Assembly (NCBI RefSeq): GCF_019856455.1
Contig: NZ_CP082205.1
Location: 434,001-498,000, forward strand
Source of the DNA: Streptococcus suis
Lineage (GTDB): Bacteria; Bacillota; Bacilli; Lactobacillales; Streptococcaceae
Reading direction: 5' to 3'
Length of the DNA stretch: 64,000 bases
The translations under genes were made by a program, and so were the position numbers. How positions within the stretch are numbered: position 1 is the first letter of the stretch; the number at the start of each line of letters is the position of its first letter. The notes under the pieces are model-generated. The model did not search any database and had not been told where the DNA came from. It worked only from the letters and a program-made list of their open reading frames with translations. Of this stretch, positions 25,920 through 36,054 are shown one piece after another.

Positions 25920-27293
25920 ATGTTTGAGAAGATTTTGATTGCCAATCGTGGTGAGATTGCGGTGCGGATTATTCGTGCGGCCAGAGAGCTAGGAATTGCG
26001 ACGGTAGCTGTCTATTCAGAGGCTGACAAGGAAGCTCTCCACACCATGTTGGCAGATGAGGCTGTCTGTATCGGCCCAGCCCGTTCGACAGACTCCTATC
26101 TCAATATGCAGGCAGTCATCTCGGCGGCTGTTGTGACAGGTGCCCAGGCCATTCATCCTGGCTTTGGATTTTTGAGTGAAAACTCTAAGTTCGCCACCCT
26201 TTGTGAAGAGGTTGGTATCAAGTTCATCGGACCTTCTGGGATGGTTATGGATACCATGGGCGATAAAATCAATGCACGTGCAGAGATGATTAAGGCCCAA
26301 GTGCCTGTCATTCCAGGATCGGACGGCGAAGTTTTGACCAGCCAAGAAGCCCTTGAAATCGCGGAAAAGATTGGTTACCCCGTCATGCTCAAGGCATCGG
26401 CAGGTGGTGGCGGTAAGGGGATTCGTAAGGTGGAAAAAGCCGAAGAACTAGTGCCTGCCTTTGAATCAGCTTCCAGCGAAGCCAAGGCAGCCTTTGGAAG
26501 CGGAGCCATGTATATGGAGCGTGTTGTCTATCCTGCCCGGCATATCGAGGTGCAGATTTTAGCGGACCAACATGGGCATGTCATCCATCTGGGAGAACGG
26601 GATTGTTCCCTTCAACGCAACAACCAGAAGGTCTTAGAAGAGGCACCATCCATCGCTATTGGTCAGACTATGCGGAATCGGATCGGTCAGGCTGCGGTCC
26701 GTGCAGCCCAATCAGTCGGCTATGAAAATGCGGGGACTATTGAGTTCCTCTTGGACGAAGCCAAGGACGAATTTTACTTCATGGAAATGAACACACGGGT
26801 GCAGGTAGAACATCCTGTAACTGAATTTGTAACTGGTGTGGATATTGTCAAGGAGCAAATCAAGATTGCAGCTGGTCAGGAACTCAGCGTTCGCCAAGAA
26901 GATGTGCGGATTACAGGTCATGCCATTGAATGTCGCATCAATGCTGAAAATCCAGCCTTCAACTTCGCTCCAAGTCCAGGTAAGATTTCCAACCTCTACC
27001 TGCCAAGCGGAGGGGTTGGTTTGCGTGTAGATTCGGCAGTTTATCCAGGCTACACCATTCCGCCTTACTATGATTCGATGATAGCTAAGGTCATCGTGCA
27101 TGGGGAAAATCGTTTTGAAGCCCTGATGAAGATGCAGCGAGCCCTCTACGAATTGGAAATTGACGGAGTGGTGACCAATACGGACTTCCAGCTGGACTTG
27201 ATTTCCGACAAGCGAGTGGTGGCTGGTGATTACGACACCGCCTACCTCATGGAGGAATTTTTACCCCGCTATCAGGAAGAATTAAAAAAGTAA
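25920..27293 (+). CDS. accC: Biotin carboxylase subunit of acetyl-CoA carboxylase
   Basis: 457 residues, ATP-grasp enzyme that carboxylates biotin on AccB. ILIANRGEIAVRIIRAAREL at the start, the ATP lid MLKASAGGGGKGIRKV (about 155-170), HIEVQILADQHG, and the metal and active-site block FYFMEMNTRVQVEHPVTE (about 278-295). AAAAGGAG lies upstream of the ATG after the repeat array. Confidence 0.96.
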   Translation: MFEKILIANRGEIAVRIIRAARELGIATVAVYSEADKEALHTMLADEAVCIGPARSTDSYLNMQAVISAAVVTGAQAIHPGFGFLSENSKFATLCEEVGIKFIGPSGMVMDTMGDKINARAEMIKAQVPVIPGSDGEVLTSQEALEIAEKIGYPVMLKASAGGGGKGIRKVEKAEELVPAFESASSEAKAAFGSGAMYMERVVYPARHIEVQILADQHGHVIHLGERDCSLQRNNQKVLEEAPSIAIGQTMRNRIGQAAVRAAQSVGYENAGTIEFLLDEAKDEFYFMEMNTRVQVEHPVTEFVTGVDIVKEQIKIAAGQELSVRQEDVRITGHAIECRINAENPAFNFAPSPGKISNLYLPSGGVGLRVDSAVYPGYTIPPYYDSMIAKVIVHGENRFEALMKMQRALYELEIDGVVTNTDFQLDLISDKRVVAGDYDTAYLMEEFLPRYQEELKK

Positions 27294-27298
27294 ACTAG

Positions 27299-28935
<1,637 letters not shown>

Positions 28936-28944
<9 letters not shown>

Positions 28945-28963
28945 GAAGACCTAGTATTTTTTT
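28936..28963 (+). terminator. Terminator of the fatty-acid synthesis cluster
   Basis: AAAATACTAGG / CCTAGTATTTT with loop AAGA and a T run. The stem includes the accA stop codon. Confidence 0.9.
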
Positions 28964-29008
28964 GTGATATTTGATATAATAAATAAAATAGTTTCCAGGA
29001 GGTTTTCC

Positions 29009-29470
29009 ATGTTAGTAAAAGCAGATTTATCAAACGCAGAAGAATTGCTACCTATTCAGCACCGAGCATTTGCAGCTTTGTATGAAACCTACCAGGACCA
29101 GTACAACCCTGTCATTGAAACCATGGACTATTTCCAGTCACGCTTTGCACGACCAAATTGCAGCTACTACAAGATTGTCGAGGAAGGGCACACAGTCGGA
29201 CTAGTACGAACAACGGTCGCTGAAGATGCTGACCAGGGCTGGCTAGGCTTGATTGGCATTGATCCAGACCACAGGGGAAAAGGCCATGGTCATAAGGCTA
29301 TGTTAGAGTTAGAACAACTTTATCCAACGGTTAAGCGTTGGGTGCTCTGTACGATCTTGCAGGAGCCTAGATTAGTTGCTTTCTACGAAAAACTCGGCTA
29401 CAAGTCTATAAATACAGAGCCTGAGCAGGAGGGTATAGATATGGTCTATATGGAGAAGTGGATAGGATAG
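29009..29470 (+). CDS. GNAT-family N-acetyltransferase
   Basis: 153 residues with a GNAT fold. The acetyl-CoA loop is IGIDPDHRGKGHGHKAMLELE (about residues 84-104), and the C-terminal VAFYEKLGYKSI is typical. Acceptor unknown. ATG 29009 is chosen because CCAGGAGG lies right before it, and the 15 codons upstream overlap the accA terminator and a likely -10 box (TATAAT 28975-28980). The stop is 10 bases before the next gene. Confidence 0.85.
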   Translation: MLVKADLSNAEELLPIQHRAFAALYETYQDQYNPVIETMDYFQSRFARPNCSYYKIVEEGHTVGLVRTTVAEDADQGWLGLIGIDPDHRGKGHGHKAMLELEQLYPTVKRWVLCTILQEPRLVAFYEKLGYKSINTEPEQEGIDMVYMEKWIG

Positions 29471-29480
29471 GAGGTTAGAA

Positions 29481-30146
29481 ATGCTAGAAACATTCAGTCA
29501 ACGATTGGAATGGATTTGTAGGAAAATCTGGATTTTACTGCAGGCCTTTCTATTGTTGCTTCTTGAACTCATTCCAACTTTCATATTGCAAAAATCCACC
29601 TCGCCAGTCGCTCAATGGACTGCCGGCCTATCTTCTATTGGAATAATGGTCTTTATGTGTTGGTTGGCAGAAAGGAAAGGGCTTGCCATTTGGGATAGAA
29701 AATTCCTGACCTGGAAGGGACTTGGATTGGTTGCACTGACCGTACTATTTACCAGCCTTTCTACTGTCTTAGGGCATACTATCATGGACCTTCAAGGGAT
29801 TGAAGATACGGCTAATCAGATTGGTATTGACAAGCTGTTGCGAATGATTCCCTTTGGGTTAGCCTTTGTTAGAATTGCCTGTCAGGCAGCGATTTCAGAG
29901 GAGATCATTGTCAGAGGCTATCTATTCAAAAAGTTTTTTGAAAAGCACAAGATTTTGGGAATTGTGGTGTCTGGTTTGGTATTTGCTTTTCTGCATGGAC
30001 CAACAGATTTGGGCTCTTGGATTATTTATGCTAGTCCAGGTTTTATCTTGGCTTACTTGTACTATAAGACAGATTATCTGATTTACCCAATAGCAGTTCA
30101 TTTCATAAATAATGCTTGGGCGGTGGTGGCTTTCTACTATTTATAA
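29481..30146 (+). CDS. CPBP family intramembrane metalloprotease homologue (Abi/CAAX type), first copy
   Basis: 221 residues with about six hydrophobic segments. The CPBP active-site motif EEIIVRGYLFKKFFE (about residues 142-156, paired Glu and Arg) is followed by FAFLHGPTD (His about 174) and AVHFINNAW (His about 205), the expected metal ligands. Streptococcal members often accompany bacteriocin loci as immunity proteins, but no bacteriocin gene is seen here. GGAGG precedes the ATG and GNAT is 10 bases upstream, so they may be co-transcribed. The second half is nearly identical to the next gene. Confidence 0.88.
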   Translation: MLETFSQRLEWICRKIWILLQAFLLLLLELIPTFILQKSTSPVAQWTAGLSSIGIMVFMCWLAERKGLAIWDRKFLTWKGLGLVALTVLFTSLSTVLGHTIMDLQGIEDTANQIGIDKLLRMIPFGLAFVRIACQAAISEEIIVRGYLFKKFFEKHKILGIVVSGLVFAFLHGPTDLGSWIIYASPGFILAYLYYKTDYLIYPIAVHFINNAWAVVAFYYL

Positions 30147-30379
30147 AACTGCAATAAAATATAGCTCTTGAAAGCTGGAAGAATGCCCTCTTAACTAACC
30201 TTGTTAGGAACTATCAGATTTTCCTATTGGATAATTAATCAACGCTTTAGAAAATACTAGGAATACTTAGTATTTTTTATTGGTTTCTATTGACAAATAT
30301 CCTGTATCGTTGTATTATAAGTATATTACAAAAGCTAATTACATAATCCTTTGATTATGTATCAGAATAGGGGATTGAT
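30147..30379. other. Gap with a copied accA tail and promoter
   Basis: Contains a duplicate of the accA 3' end (30238-30278), then TTGACA (about 30290) and TATTATAAG (about 30314), a plausible promoter for the second CPBP gene. Inverted TTACATAATC / GATTATGTA near 30339-30361 may be an operator or hairpin. Confidence 0.45.
30238..30278 (+). repeat. Duplicate of the accA 3' end and its terminator
   Basis: ATCAACGCTTTAGAAAATAC and the hairpin following it match 28922-28963 with few changes. The copied accA codons have no gene body, so this marks a duplication junction. The hairpin (30251-30278) still looks like a working terminator for the first CPBP gene. Confidence 0.8.
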
Positions 30380-31045
30380 ATGAAAACATTTTGTCAAGGG
30401 ATGAAATGGCTTGGTCGAAAACTTTGGGTATTACTGAGAGCGTTTGGTTTGTTATTAATTGCTGTTCTTCCAGATGCTATTTTAGAGGTATCTACTTCTC
30501 AATTAGCCCAGTGGGGAGCAGCCTTAGTATCCTTCGTGATTATTGTCTTTATGTACTGGAGAGCTGAGAAGAATGGTATCAAGATTTGGGATAGAAGTTT
30601 TTTAACTTGGAAAGGTCTTGGTTTAGTTGTCTTAACATTCGCGGTAGCTCAGCTGTTTAAACACCTTGGCTATTACATTATGGAACTTCAGGGGATTGAA
30701 GAAACCAGCAATGAGCTTGAATTGACAAAGTTATTAGAAAACATTCCATTTTGGTTAGCCTTTGTTAGAATTGCCTGTCAGGCAGCGATTTCAGAGGAGA
30801 TCATTGTCAGAGGCTATCTATTCAAAAAGCTATTTGAAAAGTACAAGATTCTAGGAATTGTAGTATCTGGTTTGATTTTTGCTTTCCTGCATGGACCAAC
30901 AGATTTGGGTTCATGGATTATTTATGCTAGCCCAGGATTTATCTTGGCTTACTTGTACTATAAGACAGATTATCTGATTTACCCTATTGCAGTTCATTTT
31001 ATCAATAATGCCTGGTCGGTAGTGGCATTTTACTATTTTCAATAA
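30380..31045 (+). CDS. CPBP family intramembrane metalloprotease homologue, second copy
   Basis: 221 residues, same layout as 29481-30146 with motif EEIIVRGYLFKKLFE, FAFLHGPTD and AVHFINNAW. From the residues LAFVRIACQAAISEE onward the two proteins are almost the same, including a 73-base run of identical DNA, while the N-terminal 130 residues differ at many positions. It has its own promoter region and a terminator after it. Role unknown; immunity or membrane proteolysis are the usual guesses for the family. Confidence 0.88.
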   Translation: MKTFCQGMKWLGRKLWVLLRAFGLLLIAVLPDAILEVSTSQLAQWGAALVSFVIIVFMYWRAEKNGIKIWDRSFLTWKGLGLVVLTFAVAQLFKHLGYYIMELQGIEETSNELELTKLLENIPFWLAFVRIACQAAISEEIIVRGYLFKKLFEKYKILGIVVSGLIFAFLHGPTDLGSWIIYASPGFILAYLYYKTDYLIYPIAVHFINNAWSVVAFYYFQ

Positions 31046-31050
31046 GTAAG

Positions 31051-31082
31051 AAAAAAGACGATTCCGTTTGGAGTCGTCTTTT
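31051..31082. terminator. Terminator between the CPBP gene and the recombinase
   Basis: AAAAAAGACGA pairs with TCGTCTTTTG around a short loop. It can stop both the rightward CPBP and the leftward recombinase transcripts. Confidence 0.85.
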
Positions 31083-31124
31083 GCTATTGTCAGTACAAGC
31101 CTTGTCACGGTAGAGATAGGAATG

Positions 31125-32051
31125 TCAACAAAGTCCTGACAGTGACCGCATAATTAAATCAACATCTTGGTTTTCCAACTCACGAATGATATGAAGATAG
31201 GTTTTCTGGGTCGTTGTTATGCTTGCATGACCAAGTCGTCTAGCAACACTTGCGATAGAAACCCCGGCAAATAATAAAATAGATGCATGGGTGTGTCGCA
31301 GGGCGTGAATGGTGATGACAGGAAGATTTGCACTTAGGCAACGCTTTTCAAGAATGGCATTGATGGTAGAGTTGTAAATCCGCTCTTTCTTCACGAAAAG
31401 TAGGTCATCAGGTTGGGCGTGCTGCAATAAGTTGGCGAATTGGGTGCTGGTTTGCCAGTCGAGTTGGATTTTTCGAATTGAAGATTTATTTTTTGTAGGT
31501 AAAAATCCGCCGTCTCCTTTATAATTCCATGTTTTATCAATGGTCAATAGCTGTCGGTGAAAATCAAAATCTTGAGTAGTGAGAGCAAGGGCTTCGGAGA
31601 ATCGAATACCTGTTTTAGCAATCAATAAGATGAGCCAATCCCAATTCAGCTCCTCTCCGAGACGTAATTCTTGTATCAACTGATGAAGTTCAAATTGGTT
31701 GAGGTATTTTGTCTTTTTCTTTCGAGGAAGTCTTCCTTTGATAATCACCTTACGTGTCGGATCTCGTTCAATAATTCCTTCATCTACAGCATCTAAAATA
31801 GCTCCTTTCAACTGGTGATGAAAATCCATGGTTGTCTGTCGTTCATGTGTTTTAGCATAGCTGTTAATCAATTCTTGGTAACGAACCCGATTCAAATCTT
31901 CCAACAACAGACTAGGAGCAAGCCTGATAAGCCACTGCAATGTCATTCTATATTTCTTGAGAGTGACTTCTCGAATGGCTCCTTCCTTGTAAATCCGAAG
32001 CCAATTTGCATAATAGTGATGGAAAAGCAGTTTTTCTTTTGATAAGTTCAT
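31125..32051 (-). CDS. Tyrosine recombinase (phage-integrase family)
   Basis: 308 residues. An N-terminal core-binding domain (about 1-110) is followed by a catalytic domain with the family residues: Arg in KTGIRFSEALAL, His-x-x-Arg in HALRHTHASILL, His in LGHASITTTQK and the nucleophile Tyr in KTYLH. It is divergently transcribed from the type I R-M operon with only 120 bases between. It may have brought the island in, or may recombine the repeated hsdS segments, as recombinases next to phase-variable hsdS loci do. No prophage genes accompany it and no attachment site was recognised. GGAGG stands before the ATG. Confidence 0.9.
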   Translation of the reverse strand: MNLSKEKLLFHHYYANWLRIYKEGAIREVTLKKYRMTLQWLIRLAPSLLLEDLNRVRYQELINSYAKTHERQTTMDFHHQLKGAILDAVDEGIIERDPTRKVIIKGRLPRKKKTKYLNQFELHQLIQELRLGEELNWDWLILLIAKTGIRFSEALALTTQDFDFHRQLLTIDKTWNYKGDGGFLPTKNKSSIRKIQLDWQTSTQFANLLQHAQPDDLLFVKKERIYNSTINAILEKRCLSANLPVITIHALRHTHASILLFAGVSIASVARRLGHASITTTQKTYLHIIRELENQDVDLIMRSLSGLC

Positions 32052-32078
32052 AGCAGAACCTCCTTTTTAATTTTTAAA

Positions 32079-32145
32079 AATTACATAATTTATTGACAGA
32101 TTTCCGAGGAGATGCTATACTTATTTTAGCGAAAAAAATGTAATT
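32079..32145 (+). promoter_or_regulatory. Promoter of the hsd operon framed by AATTACAT / ATGTAATT
   Basis: TTGACA (32093-32098), 17 bases, TATACT (32116-32121): a consensus promoter. AATTACAT (32079-32086) and ATGTAATT (32138-32145) form an inverted repeat on either side, a candidate operator or DNA loop. It also lies just upstream of the recombinase start, so regulation may be shared. Confidence 0.75.
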
Positions 32146-32172
32146 ATGAAAAATTTCAAAGAAAGGAAAGTT

Positions 32173-32748
32173 ATGAAACTAGAAGAATTGGCTCTCTTTA
32201 CGGGAGGTAGTTTACAGGTTCGCTTGGATACTACCAGCTGGGAAGATGCTAGAGACTATATCCTCTATAATCAGCAACATCATCAATTGGATGGTTATGA
32301 GGTGATAGAAGAAGTGATAGATAGTCGGACCGTGACGACAGATAGAGAAGTGACCTTGCTCGAGGAGGGCGACTTACTCTTTAGTTTACTATCGGGGAAG
32401 GCTGTTTTAGTGAGAGCGGAGCACGCAGGCTTACTCTATACACAGAACTATATCAAAATTGAGCCCATTGCAAAGCTGGATAAGGCCTTCTTACTGTATC
32501 TGATTAATGAATCCTCGGCTATTAGACGGCAGTTTTACCAAAGCTTACAGGGGAGTGAGGTAATGAAATATACAGTCAAGCAACTGAAAAGTTTACAGCT
32601 AGGCGCCTTGCCTCCTTTAGATAGTCAGCAGAAATTAGGAAAGATTTATTTAGATGGATTAGCCTTACGGCAGAAGCGGCAAGCTTATGCGCAAGGAGAT
32701 TTTTTACGACTAACATATTTGTTAAAGGAGGTTTGCGCACATGAATGA
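32173..32748 (+). CDS. Single-domain HsdS-like protein ahead of hsdR
   Basis: 191 residues resembling one half of a type I specificity subunit: a target-recognition-like domain with EGDLLFSLLSGKAVLVRA, YTQNYIKIEPIAKLDKAFLLYLIN and a MKYTVKQLKSLQLGALPPL segment ending in a short helical conserved region (QQKLGKIYLDGLALRQKRQ). It shares the layout but not the sequence of the HsdS proteins further down. ATG 32173 follows AAAGGAAAG; an ATG 27 bases upstream has no such site. The end overlaps hsdR by 8 bases. It could be a half-HsdS, an accessory subunit or a DNA-binding regulator of the operon; which one cannot be told. Confidence 0.7.
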   Translation: MKLEELALFTGGSLQVRLDTTSWEDARDYILYNQQHHQLDGYEVIEEVIDSRTVTTDREVTLLEEGDLLFSLLSGKAVLVRAEHAGLLYTQNYIKIEPIAKLDKAFLLYLINESSAIRRQFYQSLQGSEVMKYTVKQLKSLQLGALPPLDSQQKLGKIYLDGLALRQKRQAYAQGDFLRLTYLLKEVCAHE

Positions 32749-35700
32749 ATTAGCATTTGAAACAGAATTGATTCAATATATTACGACAGGGACTATTACA
32801 CAGCCGGAGCACCTAGAAGGTTTAGAATGGTCTGTTAGTGATTCTTCGACCCTGTATGCAGTCAAATCTAAACTGTGGACTTACGAGCCGGGTATCAAGA
32901 CAACGGAGCAATTATGGGAAAATTTTCGTAATATTCTCTGGCAACACAACCAACATCGATTGGACAAACCCTTGAGCGATACCGAGTTTGCTCAGGTCAA
33001 GCAGATTATTTCAGATCTGAAGACACCTTATGAGGCTGGCCAGTTTTTATATGGGATTAGCGGTGTTTCCGAATTGGAAATTACGCTTGATGATGGACGG
33101 CATACATTTCTGACAGTATTTGACCAACGTAAGATAGGTGGTGGGGATACTGTCTACCAAGTGGTGAACCAAATTCGTAGGGCTCCTAAAATCCCTGGAC
33201 GACGAGAATGTATATTCGATACAACCTTGTTGATTAATGGCTTACCTATTATTCAGATTGAAGAGAAAAAGGATACGGTAGATGTGGACAAGGCATTGAA
33301 CCAAATGCACCAATATATCCAGGAACGGCAATATACGGATATTTTTTCTACCTTGCAGATTCTAGTCGCTATCGCCCCCAACAATGTTCGCTATATGGCC
33401 AATACCACTGCGGAAAAATTTAATAAGGACTTTGCTTTCCACTGGCAGCGTAAATCTGACGGTAGTAAGGTTCGGAATTGGAAAGAATTTGCGGATTCCA
33501 TGCTCAGCATTCCTATGGCCCATCAGATGGCGACCAACTACATGATCTTAGACGGGACACCGCAGAAACAAATGCTGAAAGTCATGCGTCCCTATCAAGT
33601 TTACGCCACTCAGGCGGTCATTGAGGGGATAAAAAAAGTCGATTTTGAACTAGGCTGTAACAAGGTTGGCTACATCTGGCATACGACAGGCTCAGGGAAG
33701 ACGATTACTAGTTTTAAAACAGCTTGGCTGGCAAGTCGAATGCCCAAGGTAGACAAGGTTGTCTTTATAGTGGATCGTATCGCTTTGACCAATCAGACTA
33801 AGGATGATTATCTGGCTTATGATCCAGAAGCTGGGGAGAATAGTTTTGGCAGTATTCGAGAAACTCAAAATACCACAGCCTTGGCACGGCAGTTGACTAG
33901 TAAGGATAGTGAGATTATCGTTACTTCTGTGCAAAAATTGGATACACTGGTGAAGAGAAAATCCTTCAAATCACCAGATAAGCATATCGTGTTTATCGTT
34001 GACGAAGCTCATCGCTCAACTGGTGGAGATAGTTTTGCAGGGATTCAAAAGGCCTTTAAGAAAGCGGCTTGGATTGGTTATACAGGAACTCCCAACTTAG
34101 ATGATACAGGTGCTAGTCTGCGGACGCAAGATATTTTTGGCCCTCTTCTTCATGCCTACACTATTAAAAATGCCATTAGTGACCGCAATGTACTAGGGTT
34201 TAAGGTGGATTTTGAGACAACCATCGATCAGGAAAAACTAAAAACAACTTACTTGCCAGATTTTTATCGGCAAAAATACCCGAAGTGGACAAGTGCACAG
34301 ATTGAAGAAAAGATTGCCTATCTAAGTCCAGATGATATGGATGATGCGGTGACTTCTAGCGTCTATGATGAAAATCCAGAGCATGTTCGATTGGTAGTCG
34401 AAGATGTCTTCAAACACTGGGCAAATCGCTCTGGCAGTGGCCGTTACAATGCCTTATTCACCACCCACGTAGGTGGAGGCAGGGCCTCCACACCCATGGC
34501 GATGATGTATTTCCGAGAGTTTCAACGAATCAATCAACTGCATCGAGAGCAAGGAGGTCTGGTCTTGAAGGTGGGAGTGACCTTTGCCTTGAATACTCAA
34601 AATAATGATAGTATGGTCGAGTCAAATACTGGTTTGCTTGAAGCTATTACGATCTATAACACAGAATTTGGGACATCCTTTGGCTTGTCAGATGTTGCCT
34701 CTTATACAGAGGACCTGGTTAGTCGCCTTAATAGAACAGCCAAGGACAAGAACTACTTAGATTTGGTGATTGTCGTGGATCAGTTGTTGACAGGTTTCAA
34801 TGCTCCTGAGCTCAATACTCTTTATGTTGACCGAACCCTTAAAGGAGCCAGTCTTATCCAGGCCTATTCTCGTACCAATCGTGTGGAGGATATGGATAAA
34901 AAACCTTTTGGACGGGTGGTCAATTACCGCTGGCCAGCCCATAATGAGAAATTGATGAATCAGGCCTTGGCCATCTATGCAGATGATAGTGCTGCCGATT
35001 TATCAGATGCGGAACAAAAAAATAACAATGAAAAAAATGGATTGGTGGCTAAGCCTTTCAAGGATGTATTTGCTGAAGTCAAACAAACGGTCGACCAATT
35101 GAGAGAGTTGACGGGTGATTTCAATGATATTCCGAAGTCTGAGAAAAAGCGTGAGGCTATGTTAGAATTGCTCCGTGCTTACAATCAAGGATTGTCTAAG
35201 CTCAAACAGTATCAGCCAGAGGAGGTTGATGGGGTGATTGAAGGATTTGATTACAATCAGCCGGACCGCTTTATTGAAAGTTTGGGAATGTCTGTAGAGG
35301 AAGAAAAACTTTTGACGACAGTCTTAGCCAACGAATTGAAACGAACCTTGGCGAAAGAACAAAAAGTTAGCATTCACCAAATTGAACTCAAGATGACTCA
35401 CATCAAGGAAGTGACAATTGACTACGATAAATTGACCGAACTGGTTGAGCTCTTGCTGAATCAGGTTCACGAAGAGAAGATGGTAGAAGCCGCAGCTACC
35501 AGGGATGAATTGGATAGATTTGCAAGCGGTTTGGAAGACCTCAACTATGCTGACCAGATCCGTCAAACAGGGGATGCAATCTATCGAGGTGATTTTCCGA
35601 CACAAGATATGAACTTTGCTTATCCAGTCAAGGGGATTGATAGTCAGAAGATTATCCAAGAAGCCTCGCATGTTTATATTGACAAGAAGCTCTTTGCTTT

Positions 35701-35947
35701 CCGAATCCAATGGGGCTTGACGGAACATATCCGCAACCAAGAACTACGAGAGTTGTTGGCGAGACATCGATATGGTCAGAATGACTTGGATGATACCGGA
35801 CACTTACGTACCTTGATAAAAGAAGCTAGTCGCGATTACCAGACCTGGGCAGAAGATGATGCTGTTAAAGGCTTGAGTAAGATTCAGTACCGCAATCAGT
35901 TGAGACAAGCACTATATGATTTGGCCGACGACTTGGTTGGTCAATAG
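32741..35947 (+). CDS. hsdR: Type I restriction enzyme subunit R
   Basis: 1068 residues. The N-terminal nuclease domain carries LPIIQIEEKKDTVDVDKA (the Glu-x-Lys of the PD-(D/E)xK site, about residues 167-184). The superfamily 2 helicase motor follows: Walker A IWHTTGSGKTITSF (about 310), FIVDEAHRSTGG (about 420), GYTGTPNLDD, and IQAYSRTNRVED as motif VI. A long helical C-terminus should bind HsdM/HsdS. It translocates DNA and cuts unmethylated targets. It overlaps the small HsdS-like gene, so the two are translationally coupled. Confidence 0.95.
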   Translation: MNELAFETELIQYITTGTITQPEHLEGLEWSVSDSSTLYAVKSKLWTYEPGIKTTEQLWENFRNILWQHNQHRLDKPLSDTEFAQVKQIISDLKTPYEAGQFLYGISGVSELEITLDDGRHTFLTVFDQRKIGGGDTVYQVVNQIRRAPKIPGRRECIFDTTLLINGLPIIQIEEKKDTVDVDKALNQMHQYIQERQYTDIFSTLQILVAIAPNNVRYMANTTAEKFNKDFAFHWQRKSDGSKVRNWKEFADSMLSIPMAHQMATNYMILDGTPQKQMLKVMRPYQVYATQAVIEGIKKVDFELGCNKVGYIWHTTGSGKTITSFKTAWLASRMPKVDKVVFIVDRIALTNQTKDDYLAYDPEAGENSFGSIRETQNTTALARQLTSKDSEIIVTSVQKLDTLVKRKSFKSPDKHIVFIVDEAHRSTGGDSFAGIQKAFKKAAWIGYTGTPNLDDTGASLRTQDIFGPLLHAYTIKNAISDRNVLGFKVDFETTIDQEKLKTTYLPDFYRQKYPKWTSAQIEEKIAYLSPDDMDDAVTSSVYDENPEHVRLVVEDVFKHWANRSGSGRYNALFTTHVGGGRASTPMAMMYFREFQRINQLHREQGGLVLKVGVTFALNTQNNDSMVESNTGLLEAITIYNTEFGTSFGLSDVASYTEDLVSRLNRTAKDKNYLDLVIVVDQLLTGFNAPELNTLYVDRTLKGASLIQAYSRTNRVEDMDKKPFGRVVNYRWPAHNEKLMNQALAIYADDSAADLSDAEQKNNNEKNGLVAKPFKDVFAEVKQTVDQLRELTGDFNDIPKSEKKREAMLELLRAYNQGLSKLKQYQPEEVDGVIEGFDYNQPDRFIESLGMSVEEEKLLTTVLANELKRTLAKEQKVSIHQIELKMTHIKEVTIDYDKLTELVELLLNQVHEEKMVEAAATRDELDRFASGLEDLNYADQIRQTGDAIYRGDFPTQDMNFAYPVKGIDSQKIIQEASHVYIDKKLFAFRIQWGLTEHIRNQELRELLARHRYGQNDLDDTGHLRTLIKEASRDYQTWAEDDAVKGLSKIQYRNQLRQALYDLADDLVGQ

Positions 35948-36054
35948 GTTGCGATTTTGTTGGATGATAGCGTATAATAGAATGGAAATCGTCCGAAAAA
36001 TTGCAAAAATAACTTTCAAAAATAAAACAAAAAGAAAGTAGAAAAGGAGGGACT

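Noticed and set aside
31125..32051. Reading the recombinase as the integrase of a prophage or ICE
   Set aside because: No phage, conjugation or replication genes and no flanking attachment repeats are visible. Only the restriction island accompanies it.
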